From assembly GCA_025890175.1 (NCBI GenBank), contig JANPYM010000004.1, forward strand, positions 875,134-939,133: a stretch of DNA of 64,000 nucleotides, in the 5' to 3' direction. Shown piece after piece: positions 21,674 through 32,500 of this stretch; position 1 is the stretch's first letter; each line of letters starts with the position of its first letter. This stretch comes from Ciborinia camelliae (taxonomy: Eukaryota > Ascomycota > Leotiomycetes > Helotiales > Sclerotiniaceae). The position numbers were made by a program, and so were the translations under genes. The notes beneath the pieces are model-generated. The model searched no databases. It saw nothing but the letters and a program-made list of their open reading frames with translations, and was not told the DNA's origin.

Positions 21674-23129
21674 ATGCCACCAAGGAGATCGCATAAGAAA
21701 TCCAAGGCTGGATGTCAAAGGTGCAAGCACAGGAAGATCAAGGTAGCAGCTAGCCATAGTTAATGGCATATAGAGATAGTAATGAATACATGCTAATTTT
21801 GAGCCAGTGTGATGAAAAACACCCGCTGTGTGGGAATTGCAAGAAGCATGGTTTGTGTATCTTCACTAAAAAAATCAAAATGGATATTGACATTGAATAG
21901 GTGTTTCCTGTGACTTTGGTGATAGCCCTCAATCACTCGATTCACCAGCCTTCCAATCTCCAACTTTACTCCGTCCAAATTCAGAAGAGTCCGTTGCCCA
22001 CATCTCATCACCCGCTTCTACCAATTCCTCAATCATGGCGTTCTATCGATCACCTACAGAGATGATCAGAAGCAATGTCAATCCAGTACATGATCGATCA
22101 CTTGAGCTCAAGCTTATGCACCATTATACAGCAACGACCTCAAAAACTCTATCTAATGATGCAAGTCAGGAAGTTGCTTGGTCTATAAACGTGCCTTCAC
22201 TCGCTTATGATTCTCCATTTCTGATGGACGCTATTCTTGCTGTATCTGCTCTACATTTACGTATATTACAGCCCGAAGATCGAAGCCTCGTACGCGCCTC
22301 GCATAGCTATATGGCTTCGGCGCTTGCTCAATATTCTTCCCTGTTACATCAAGGTCCATCCGAGAGCAACGCTGAAGCACTTTTCTGTACTGCTGCTCTC
22401 ATTGCTTTTCAGGCATCCGCATCCCGTTGTGTCCAGAATGGGATTGACGGTGACTCCGATAGCGGTTACGTCCTACCACTCGCTTGGTTTCATTCTTTTC
22501 AAGGGGTGAAGACAGTCGTCATAACTTCCTGGAAGTGGCTACGAAACTCTGATAAAATCTTCCCCATTATAAATGGCCAGCCTCCACTAGTACTGGATCT
22601 TGATCCTGAACGTCGAGGTTTCTTTGCCCCTTTGCTCGATGGTATTGAACAGGAACCAAGCTCAAGCGAGGCCTCTTTAGATTCGGATACAAAGCGCGCA
22701 TACGAACATGCCGTTGCTATGCTCAACTGGGCCCATCAAAAACCAGGGCGACCTCGAATTCTTGGTTTTGCGGCCACAGTATCACGACGCTATATTGAGC
22801 TCCTGCGGGATCAGGATCCTCGTGCTTTGGTTATTGCGGCATGTTTCTTTGCTATGACCCGCATCGTTGATGATATCTGGTGGCTTGAAGGTGTTGCCAA
22901 GAGAGAAGTGACAGGAATTTTCAGTTTGTTGCCGGAAGAGTGGTGGTCGAAAATGGATTGGCCAATGCGGATTGCACATTTTGAAGGGAAGCTGGATGAG
23001 GATACCTGGGGTTCTTGTTGGCATTCTGAGGGCACACCAAAACCGGAAGATGGGTTCAATGGCAATCTCATCTCACATATCGATATGTTGGCACAAATTT
23101 TAAATCAAACCGCACCGCCGCCAGATTGA
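21674..23129 (+). CDS. Zn2Cys6 fungal transcription factor, Upc2-like architecture
   Basis: Three exons (21674-21742, 21808-21850, 21901-23129) give 446 residues. Introns split the binuclear zinc cluster: CQRCKHRKIK, then CDEKHPLCGNCKKHG, then VSCDF, giving the six cysteines needed to bind two zincs at residues 14-42. A long helical regulatory region follows (LELKLMHHYTATTSKTL, SVNVPSLAYDSPFLMDAILA-like, ALHLRIL). This arrangement, with the cluster at the extreme N-terminus and the LMHHY segment, resembles sterol uptake regulator Upc2/Ecm22 relatives and many uncharacterised fungal factors. It is nuclear. Targets are unknown; the neighbouring cystathionine gamma-lyase is divergently placed but no regulatory link is shown. 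Confidence 0.88.
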
Positions 23130-24386
23130 AAGGGATCTAATTTATCCGCCAGTTATTAAGATTTAGAACGCCGGAATATAATCTGCCTTCAGGCATCGTG
23201 GATTATTATGGTCGTCGGTGTATTGGGAGTAGATGGGAAACAGCCTCTAGCTGGAGAAAAGCAATTTTGGGCCGATAATACACAATTCCCCATGGACTAC
23301 TAGGAGCAGTCCTGGCATATTTACACAGCCAAACAACGCAATCGACTTTCTACAATATATGTAGATGTACAGTACAGATGCGCGGGGTTTTAGGCACAGT
23401 TTTCAGGTTCAATAATATGTAGGTAATATAAAAAGCATCACGTGTACTCACATGAAGCGCAAGGGATGGTTCTATTAATAAATACCTAGGTACCCAGTAC
23501 ATTCGCATAATTTTTGTTCTCCTTTTTTGTCTCGCCATTTGAGTCTCGCCAAAGAAAACTCTCACTTCCCTTTCGCTTCCGAGGCAAATCATTACATTTC
23601 CGCGGCTGGAGACCTCTTCGAGTCTTCGTAAATCGTGATGTTCCCATTGCCCAGTGCCCACATCTTCAGTTGACCGATATTTAACCGCAGAACCTTCCTT
23701 CTTAAAATGTAATTCACCCATTATTAGTATTATTCAATAACTTTGTTCATTGCAAACCACTCTCTTCTTCTCTCTTCTCTTCTTCTCCTTAAGGTTCTCG
23801 CAAATCCAAAGTATAAAACTTTATAATAACTTTACTCTGTGCCTTTTTCATCAATCTCCAAGAAAAATATTCACATGACATGATGATGACGTTTTTCATG
23901 AAGCTCTCGGCCGCGCGTTATCCCCACTGCCAAGATACTTAGAGACCACGACTATTGTCGTGTCATGAGGCTTATGACTTTCTGTGGTACCTTGTGGCTG
24001 GACAATAACGTATCCCTCCGGCTCAGAATTGGTCAATTCAGCTCAGTTGGTAGTAGATCTCGAGATTTTGCGGTATGGGTAGTCAGATCGTTGTTGGGAT
24101 CTGGATGGGTAGGAAGCTTATTGTGAATTCAAGACAAGTTGATCCAAGGATAAAAAACCATGAGTTGGTTGTTTATAAAAGTGGATGGCACAGGATGATG
24201 CCATGATGGATGGATGGATGTGGAGAGAAAGGTATATAAGTACTGTATATACATCCCTCTAGTCTCTTTGCCATACATACTCTTCCATCATACTCAGATA
24301 CCCAATCTAAATATCTTCGTCTACAACTAAACAACAACTACACATCACATTAATCTTACCTCTCAATCAAACAAGCAACACTCACA
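23130..24386. other. Intergenic region, 1.3 kb, with promoter of the Gly-rich gene
   Basis: A TATATAAG box is at 24233-24240, about 147 bp before the start codon at 24387. It is followed by CT-rich and CAACTACAC-type sequence of the sort found before highly expressed fungal genes. The minus-strand ORF at 23350-23721 is unlike any family I know and I do not call it. Confidence 0.5.
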
Positions 24387-24768
24387 ATGGGACTCATCGG
24401 CAGAATGATGCATCACGGACATGAACATGAACACGAACACGTTCGTTGCCCTCTCTACACCTCCCGCCCCCTCAACGTAGACGCACATGCTAACACATGA
24501 ATAGAACCAAGGCCCTCCTTCCCAACAAGGAGGACACCATGGAGGAAACATGGGTGGCGAATCCCATGGTCAACCAGGCGGAGGACACGGTGGACACGGA
24601 CAAGGAGGTGGATCCGGGGGTGAACGTCACGGTGGCGGTGGTGAGCAACACGGAGGCGGAGGATTTGGTGGAGAGAGAGGCGGACCTGGTGGCCAACAAG
24701 GAGGCGGCCATGGAGGTGGAGAGAGAGGCGGCCATGATGGTGGACGTGGAGGACGCGGAGGATTTTAA
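24387..24768 (+). CDS. Small glycine/histidine-rich protein
   Basis: Two exons (24387-24440, 24505-24768) give 105 residues. The N-terminus is MGLIGRMMHHGHEHEHEH and the rest is about half glycine with repeated GGH, GGERGG and GGQQGG segments, ending GGRGGRGGF. No signal peptide or membrane segment is seen. His pairs could bind metal ions and RGG-like ends could bind RNA, but both are guesses. The intron (64 bp) has a CTAAC branch site. A canonical TATA box and tight upstream sequence suggest strong or stress-induced expression. Long frames on both strands over this DNA come from its repetitive composition; the Gly-rich frame is chosen because it splices onto an ATG exon. Confidence 0.65.
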
Positions 24769-25386
24769 AGGGTATTGAGAGATGATGCATAAATTTGATA
24801 CCATTTTCGTTTGCATTTTCTGGTTCTTGATTAAATACGCAATGATGATCATTTGGATCTTGAACTTACTGAGGGCTGTACGTTTCTTTCTTCCTACGTG
24901 CCTTTATATGATGATAAAAAGGTATTTGGTAACAAGACGATGGGGATAATACATGGGAGGGATAGTTGTAAGATATTGAAGCATTGAAGAATTATTACTG
25001 ACCGGTACTATACCTGGCGATGTGAAAAGACGCACGAGATCACATCGGTGGTATTCCAATATATGATATCACGAGTTCTAATTTCAATCAAAGAATTATG
25101 GTAGTTTAGTTCATGTACACGCTGTTGGCATCCCTCATTATAAAAGGACCCTCTAATATCCATAGATGCGATGGAAAGTAGAAGACAACACACTACCGCC
25201 GAAGCAGTAAAGTAGCAAAGCAGCTTTAAGATATGTTACGCCTGCAATGCCTGTATATCTCATCTTCCCATTCCAAAACTCCATATCGCTAAAATCAAAC
25301 CATGCATCCATCCATAGCATTTCTGAAGCAAGTACCCACCCGTATCAATCCTTTAAGAAACACAGCCAACATCCCTAACCGACTTA
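24769..25386. other. Convergent intergenic stretch
   Basis: It should hold the 3' ends of the Gly-rich and Spt2 genes. No gene is seen. Confidence 0.6.
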
Positions 25387-26454
25387 TCATCTTCTGGACT
25401 TGGCCATAGCTGCAAGCCGTGCTCGCTTTTCGGCTTTCTCCTTCTTGAGTCTGTTCTCCTCGGCAAGAGCCGCAGCATCTTCCTGCCTTGCAATGCGAGC
25501 TGCCTTCTCTTCTTCGTCATCGACTTCAAATGCTGCTGCTTCCATATCAGAAGACACATCAGATGCATAATCATCCTCCTCGACTTCTTCCTCCATATCG
25601 TCCTCGTCCTCATCAGTGTCATAGTAACGATCGAGATTCTTTTTACCATTTTTATATCGGTCATTGCCCCCATTACGAGCGGAATATGACGGTGCAGCGG
25701 GTTTTTTAGCAGTTGTACCACCACCTGGTCGTGGGCGAGCAGTTCCGGTGTATCCAGTTGTCGCTGTAGCGGCCTTTTTGATCTTCTTTTCCACGACTGG
25801 TGCCGAAGCCTTGGCACCAATAGACTTCGTACCATTCGTACCACTCTGTACATTCCGACCTGGAGTCTGGCTAGGCCTTTGAAATTTGGAATTTGGCTCC
25901 ATCCCCTTTTGAATGGTCTTTCCTTTTTGAGTTCTTGCTTTATCCAACTCTCGCTTGGGTGGTGCCTTCTCGATTCGTTTGTGTTGAATCTTTCCAACCT
26001 GTCCCAAAGAAGCCTGAGCAGCTTTTCCCCGCGCCAAAATCTCTGCATATGAACCTTTCTTAGGGGGTTTTGCCGATTCCGTAGAAGATGGTGGTGGGGT
26101 TGGCTGGCCATTCTTGAATGTGGTGTTGGCCGAGTTTGTGTTGGCCGAGTTCGGAGTTGGTCTTCGTGGGTTTGTGTCGATCTTCATACTGCCCATACGT
26201 GTATCGACAGCTGTAGGGCGTTGCGTCTGCATGATTGGCCTCGATGTAGGAGCAATATTCGGCCTTTGTAGTTTATCAACCGGCTTTTTCAACTCTTCAT
26301 TTGCTTTTCGCTTTGGTGGGAGAGTGGCGGTCGGCATCGTCATCGTTGGGCTTGGGCCTCCCGAAATCTGGGCGAGGAGATCACCGATCTTGATCAAGTC
26401 AGTATAGAGATAATCTAGAGTGTAAATAAATGCGCAAAGTGGACATACCGGCAT
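25387..26454 (-). CDS. Spt2-family chromatin protein (histone H3-H4 chaperone)
   Basis: Two exons are proposed: 26454-26449 (ATG CCG only) and 26388-25387, giving 335 residues that start MPIGDLLAQISGG, as fungal Spt2 proteins do. Spt2 binds H3-H4 and DNA and helps recycle nucleosomes during transcription. The middle is Pro/Lys-rich and disordered (KGSYAEILARGKAAQ). The C-terminal Spt2 domain has DRYYDTDEDEDDMEEE, then SDMEAAAFEVDDEE and a basic helix ending RARLAAMAKSRR. The 60-bp intron is a multiple of three and has no stop, so an unspliced reading would add 20 residues. It diverges from the P2 gene. Confidence 0.85.
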   Translation of the reverse strand: MPVCPLCAFIYTLDYLYTDLIKIGDLLAQISGGPSPTMTMPTATLPPKRKANEELKKPVDKLQRPNIAPTSRPIMQTQRPTAVDTRMGSMKIDTNPRRPTPNSANTNSANTTFKNGQPTPPPSSTESAKPPKKGSYAEILARGKAAQASLGQVGKIQHKRIEKAPPKRELDKARTQKGKTIQKGMEPNSKFQRPSQTPGRNVQSGTNGTKSIGAKASAPVVEKKIKKAATATTGYTGTARPRPGGGTTAKKPAAPSYSARNGGNDRYKNGKKNLDRYYDTDEDEDDMEEEVEEDDYASDVSSDMEAAAFEVDDEEEKAARIARQEDAAALAEENRLKKEKAEKRARLAAMAKSRR

Positions 26455-27031
26455 GTTGAATAATGTGCTTGTGATACACTAAAAATGTGAAGAAAGGGAA
26501 TCAGAAGACAATGAACAACTCAAACGCTGATCGCGTGAATTTCCGACTTCTTGTATTGCATCAGCACATGCAAACTGTTAAGTAACGTGGTAACTGCAGG
26601 AATGAAAATAGAAGCGCCAGATAACAAATAACTGCGCCTTGAGTGGAAAACGTTGTATGTATGTTATTCCTGTAAGTTGTTGAGGCAGTGTGAAAACCGA
26701 ACTGTCAACAATCGGCAAGGATTTAAGTCCAATTCTATATCACGTGATGTATTGGACGTAAATAGCTTAGTGCGAGGCCGTTCGCCCACACAAGAACTTT
26801 TCGATTTTAATCGAATCCGAGATCCACTCGAAACTTTCACAACTTCAAAACTCGATTCAGAACTTGAAATTTCAGTCTCCGTCTCTTGCGGTTAAATCGA
26901 TTGATATACCTGTTCTTCTAACAAAACAAACAAATGTAAGAACATTTTTACTTCCCATTTCTCACACTAATCTGCGCGCTGTGATTATATTTGGGTTCAT
27001 CTACTGACAATATTTGCGCACAGCATTCAAA
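26455..27031. promoter_or_regulatory. Shared promoter region, Spt2 and ribosomal P2
   Basis: These 577 bp separate two divergent genes. A possible 5' untranslated intron of the P2 gene runs from GTAAGA near 26937 to CAG at about 27022, as is common for fungal ribosomal protein genes. Confidence 0.45.
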
Positions 27032-27477
27032 ATGAAGTATCTCGCAGCATACCTCCTCCTCACCATCGGTGGAAAGGCCTCCCCTTCTGCTGAGGACGTT
27101 AAGACCGTTCTTTCCTCCGTCGGAATCGATGCCGACGAGGAGCGTCTCGCCACTCTCATCAAGGAGCTTAGCGGAAAGGACCTCAACGAGGTCAGCACAA
27201 TCGAAAACAATGTCCATATGTTTTAGTAACTAACTTGAATATTAGTTGATCGCTGAGGGTTCCTCCAAGTTGGCTTCCGTCCCATCTGGTGGTGCCGGTG
27301 GTGCTGCCCCATCTGCTGGTGGAGCTGCCGCTGCTGGTGGTGCCGCCGCTGAGGAGAAGGTCGAGGAGAAGGTTGAGGGTATGTTTTGCTATTTTCATCC
27401 AACTAGGATAACTACTAACGCGATAAATAGACAAGGAAGAGTCTGATGAGGACATGGGTTTCGGTCTTTTCGATTAA
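27032..27477 (+). CDS. 60S acidic ribosomal protein P2
   Basis: Three exons (27032-27190, 27246-27378, 27431-27477) give 112 residues. P2 pairs with P1 on the P0 stalk of the 60S subunit and recruits translation GTPases. The N-terminal dimerisation helices ([20 protein letters not shown], then [17 protein letters not shown]), the Ala/Gly hinge and the conserved end [13 protein letters not shown] are all present. Two introns interrupt it, the second just before the acidic tail. The start MKYLAAYLL is the P2 signature, which separates it from P1. Confidence 0.96.
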
Positions 27478-28165
27478 GCAGTCAATTGACATACCCACGA
27501 ACTCGACGCTCTCGACCTACCGGAATATCACTTCGAGACTTCTGGAGGAAATCGTGCGGGCTTGGCCTGTCATTTGCATGCCACATGGGTAGACGGATTG
27601 GTTTCTACAAATATTTCCCATGACAAGCATTTATTCATGCAACATAGAGCAATAAAGACGTGATTCTTCTATCCTCTGGAACTTTACATGAAATGATATC
27701 CATACGACCTGCCAATGCAAGTGACCCGACTGCTGATTATGTTCATATCTGTAATATCCATAGTAATTTGCGTGCGAATTCAGATCTAATGGTGCTTCGA
27801 ACCTTGAAAGATTGGGTATTGAGACAAACTGATCTCCCCATTTTCTGGAGAAAATCGTACAATACGTCAAGGCTCTATGTATGAACCAAAAGGCCACTCC
27901 AGGCCATTCATATTTACATTTCCTGGCACCCCTCCAAATACCGGCACCCCTGCATACCTGTAACCTATGCTTGTATTAAAAAAGGACGAGGCTGAGAGGT
28001 TTTTATTACCATTTGCCCTAATTTAGCTCCAAACTCTAAGCGAGATCCACATTTCGAAAATTCCTGCCTTACGCTGGCTGGCATTTGATTTACTTCGCGA
28101 CGCACGACAACTCCATCGACAACTCCATCCCTTCGACAACTTTCGAAAAGCACCCTACCGCAAAG
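27478..28165. other. Intergenic stretch between two ribosomal protein genes
   Basis: Only small unsupported ORFs are present. It holds the P2 3' end and the uS19 promoter. Confidence 0.6.
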
Positions 28166-28892
28166 ATGGCTGACGAAGAATATGTGAGCAATTGATTATT
28201 GTGTCTGCGATCTTCTGGATCATACCTCTGCAACACGTTTTGCAGACGAATTGGACGAAATGGAAGGCTAATAATTTTCTTCAATTTAACAGGATGCCCA
28301 AAAGGCTGCCGAGATCAAGGCAAAGAGATCATTCCGCAAGTTTTCCTACCGTGGAATCGACCTCGACCAGTATGCCTGCCTATATAACTCCACAATATGA
28401 ATATCAAAGGGGAACTCATAGAAGCTAACCCTCATATTCTTCGAATAGACTCCTCGACCTCTCCTCCGACCAACTCCGCGATGTCGTCCACGCTCGTGCT
28501 CGCCGTAGGTTCAACCGTGGTTTGAAGCGCAAGCCTATGGGCCTCATCAAGAAGCTCCGCAAGGCCAAGCAAGAGGCTCAGCCAAACGAGAAGCCTGATA
28601 TGGTCAAGACTCACTTGAGAGATATGATCGTAGTTCCTGAAATGATTGGCAGCGTCATTGGCATCTACTCCGGAAAGGAGTTCAACCAGGTCGAAATCAA
28701 GCCTGAGATGGTTGGTCACTACTTGGCCGAATTCTCTATCTCTTAGTAAGTTATCCCCGAATTCGTTCCTCGCGAAAGCTTGAAGAACTGCCTATTGGAG
28801 ACATGCACTGACTCCATAACAGCCGACCAGTCAAGCACGGAAGACCCGGTATCGGTGCCACCCACTCTTCCCGTTTCATTCCCCTCAAGTAA
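28166..28892 (+). CDS. rps15: 40S ribosomal protein S15 (uS19)
   Basis: Four exons (28166-28183, 28293-28369, 28449-28745, 28823-28892) give 153 residues. uS19 sits in the 40S head and contacts the tRNA and 60S bridge. The sequence is diagnostic: [64 protein letters not shown] (here GIYSGKEF), and the end [20 protein letters not shown]. The first coding exon is only 18 nt. The length equals that of other fungal S15 proteins. It lies in tandem downstream of the P2 gene. Confidence 0.97.
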
Positions 28893-29597
28893 ATCATCGA
28901 GATGCAACTACTTTGTATCATTCGGTTATCAAGGATGGATGGATCACATATCTGCATGGGATTGTCTGGCTCATGAGCCTGGAATATCAATCTGCTTCTT
29001 TACTATGGTCAGAAGACAGCTACAATAGACAGCAAGCAACACGCATATATGAAAATTACGTCAAGAACAAATATATCCTTCCTGTGCCTTTCGGTGAAAC
29101 CATACTTCCCCTTAACTTTTCCTGCATGATCTCTGACAATTCCTAAATTGTGTCTGTGAGAGCTCGCGATCTCGTGATTTGTTTCGGCCTACCATTGGCT
29201 CGTTTTTTCACATTCTACCCTCTCGCGTCTCAAATAATACATTAAGTACAAACATACATCTTCGTTCACAAAATCATCGCCTCCCTATCTTTTCCCGACT
29301 TTTTCGTTTAATACTAAAAATCTACGTCCAAAAATAACGACAGTATGGATAGATTAAATACATTATGATCACTTATTGGGTATTCTATACCTATCAGAAC
29401 TCTAATGGCTCTCCCTGCTATGTATAAGTACCGACATATTATTTCTACTAGTATTATACCTAGTTAGCTAAATGCTCATCAACATTATCTTCAATATATG
29501 AACATCAGCTTTGTTGATTCACGAGCCCATGTTCTCCCATACCCTTTTCGCTCTGTTCTGAATGCTCAAAAGCTTCTCGACTTATTACATTACATCA
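28893..29597. other. Convergent intergenic stretch
   Basis: The 3' ends of the uS19 gene and the hydrolase-CorA gene meet here. No supported gene is seen. Confidence 0.6.
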
Positions 29598-32500
29598 TCA
29601 CTTTCCCCCAACTCCAGCCGCCATACCAAACCCACTCTTCCGATTCTGACTCGGCATCTTATAATCCTTTTCTCTCCTCTCCTTATGACTCCCCCAAAAA
29701 TCCCAATCTTCATCTTGCGAGCGCGTCCTTTCTTTTTCTAATCTCCTCTTCTTTTTCCTCTGTCTTAAGCCTCGTATTTTGCTTCTCTTGCCACTGGTCT
29801 TCTTGCTGTCAAAGATGTTGTTGATGGTTTTGCTGATATGTCCATGTATGGTGACATAGAGATGCGTAAATGTTGCCCCGATAGATTGAAAGAGACGACG
29901 AATACGGGTACTCCAGGCGACTATCAGGGCAAGAGATATCAGAGCGGAGGATGTAGGGACTGTTGGAGTAGGGGATGTTAATGCTATCTTTTTTTTGGTA
30001 CGGATGGGAAAGGGGGTCATACTTGCGATGACGCCTACTGTGCGAAGAGGAAGAAAATCACCACCGCCCCATTCTCTGATATGATGTTAGACCATAGTAT
30101 GGTATTGTGAATGTAAGATTTGAACTGTAAAGAAGGGCAACTCACTGGACGTTCATTCCAAAAAGACCTGTGAAGAAACTAAGTGGCAGCTGATGGTCGA
30201 GATTAGTTCAGAACTTAGGGATGTTATTTGTAGATAGCATACAAAGATAACTGTGAAGACCTATTCGAAAGACCAGTTAGCCCCACCCGTCACAAATGTC
30301 AAGGCAACTCACTGTGAATATCATGACAGATCTGCTTTGCGCACTGGCAAGATCAGCCTGATATCTTGCCAGACGCACCTCATCCACCTGCATCAGTCGG
30401 TCAGTACTCTCGATAGGATAGCTATAGCATCCCACCAACCTGTGCTTGTCTCTGTATCATGCCCAGCAACTTGTCAAACTATTTCGCGTCAGCCATGGTA
30501 CTTCGGCAATGGGGGTTTACCGTACATCATCTCTAGTACTCCTCACGCTTTCGATCATCCTCTCCACATGTTGGGTATATTCCTCAAGATAGTCCTCGGC
30601 ACTTTTTAAAAACATCAACCCATTTGTAGTCAGCTCCCGCTTTTCGTAAATCTCCAACATGTTCTTAATCTCTGTCGTTTGACTAGTAAATAATATCTTA
30701 AGAGTGTTCAACTCATCCTCAATATCTCGCAGCTCCAGCAGAGCGGAAGTATTATCACGATTCTGTTTCTCCGCAACTTGGCCTTCGCGTCTATGTTTAG
30801 CACGAATAGAAGTTGTCCTCAGGTCGTCAATATCTTCTGCTTTATCCCGGAACCCTCGTGCACGGAAACTCTTAAAAGATGTTGTCATTTTTTCTGTCTG
30901 CTTGCCTGATCAGAGACGGAAGATGGATTTCCATGAGAACACTTACAAGAATACTGATCGCTTCCTCGAATGTTCGGAAGACCTCCAGGTCAGGATGAGA
31001 AGTTCGTTCGAACAAGATAGTGACCGCGTGAAGTGCGACCACTAGCGCATTATGGAGTCAGCAATTGCATCATCATAACCACTTTCAGGGGGCGTGGGAT
31101 GGGTGTTGAGAAATCAAAACTCCCTTAAAACACGAAGAGGTTGCAACACTTTTAGACAACCTTTTATATTGGGGAGTATGGTAACAAAAGACTGAAATTT
31201 CTCACAAGCTGCAAGGTCATACGCATTCTCACATCGAGACGTAAGATCGGCGTTGACTTCATTGAAAATGCTGTTTCGAAGGTCGGCTTGCTGATATAGT
31301 CTTCCATCCGTCTTCAGACCAGCTCTCTGCAACGAGTTAGCGAATTTCTTGTCGTTTACTGGAACATTGAGGTTTTTAATGTTTAAGTATCTTACTCGAG
31401 GAAAGAAAGTGACAACAGATCCTAATTATCACAATTAGTCAAGAACTTAAGGTATCTTATCGTTTGGTTTCATACCACTATCAATGATCCATAACCAAAG
31501 CTGATCAACCATGAGGACATTGCCATCGAGAACATCATCATCAGACATTATATCGCTGTCGCTTGGGCTATCAGAACCCGCAGAGTTCTCATCGATTTCA
31601 TCGTCTTCTTCTTCCTCGTCCTCATGGACTTTTCTTGTTTTCTGGGCTGCCTTGTTTTCCCCATAAGAGGAATGATCTGTATCAAGATCTGAGTTGACAA
31701 ATCGTTCTTTAGTCATTTTGTATAGCATTTGGTCATCATCTCTCGCTCTCGTATCGAGAAGACTAGGATACCCAAATTGATCGAGTGTGCGCCGGACATT
31801 GATGGGAGGGTCATGCCCTAGATACTGCCAAAGGACTTGGAACTCTTCCGAGTCAAACTTTGCTACTTTTTGAGGAACTGGTCTCGAACGGCCTTGCTTG
31901 AGACGTTGTTTGACTAAAGCTCTTCTTTTTACAAGAACTTTGTAGGTGTCGAAATGAAGGTAGGGTAAATATAAGCACATTTGAACATGGTTGATATCAA
32001 CCGGACCGATATCAAGTTTTGGCGATACTAGTTGAAACGTAAGCAACAATCAGCAAGAGAATGAACTATGACTTACCGTTTTCTAGGCCAAAGAAGGAAC
32101 AATGAGGCTTCAGATAACACGCATGATGATGCTCTTGGTGTCTCCCACGCATGTGTTTCGAATGCCAGTGCTCGGCATCTAGCATTCTGCTGTGGATATC
32201 TGGGCCTTTCTCAACCGATATTCTTGCAAGAACATCCTTCCTAGTTAGTGAGAAGTGGTGGCCTGCAGCTTTGGATGCTTACCTGGACCCAAGTAGGATT
32301 GTTGAAAGGAACATGTATCCATTTAAGCTTAAGCTTCGAGGAACTTGGATCCTGCAAAGGAAGCGGTATAGTAGTGACAGCACTTTCATTTCCCTGAAGT
32401 CCTAGTGATGATGATGATTTGTTCCGGTGAATACCAGCAGCACCTGGCGGGCTCAAGAACGAAATGTGACTTGGCTGTGCTTCGCTGTGCCTTCGGAGAG

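Noticed and set aside
23350..23721. 123-codon minus-strand frame
   Set aside because: No similarity, no splice context, and AT-rich composition.
24455..24852. Long minus-strand and alternative plus-strand frames over the Gly-rich gene
   Set aside because: Repetitive GGA/GGT DNA keeps several frames open; only one splices onto an ATG exon.
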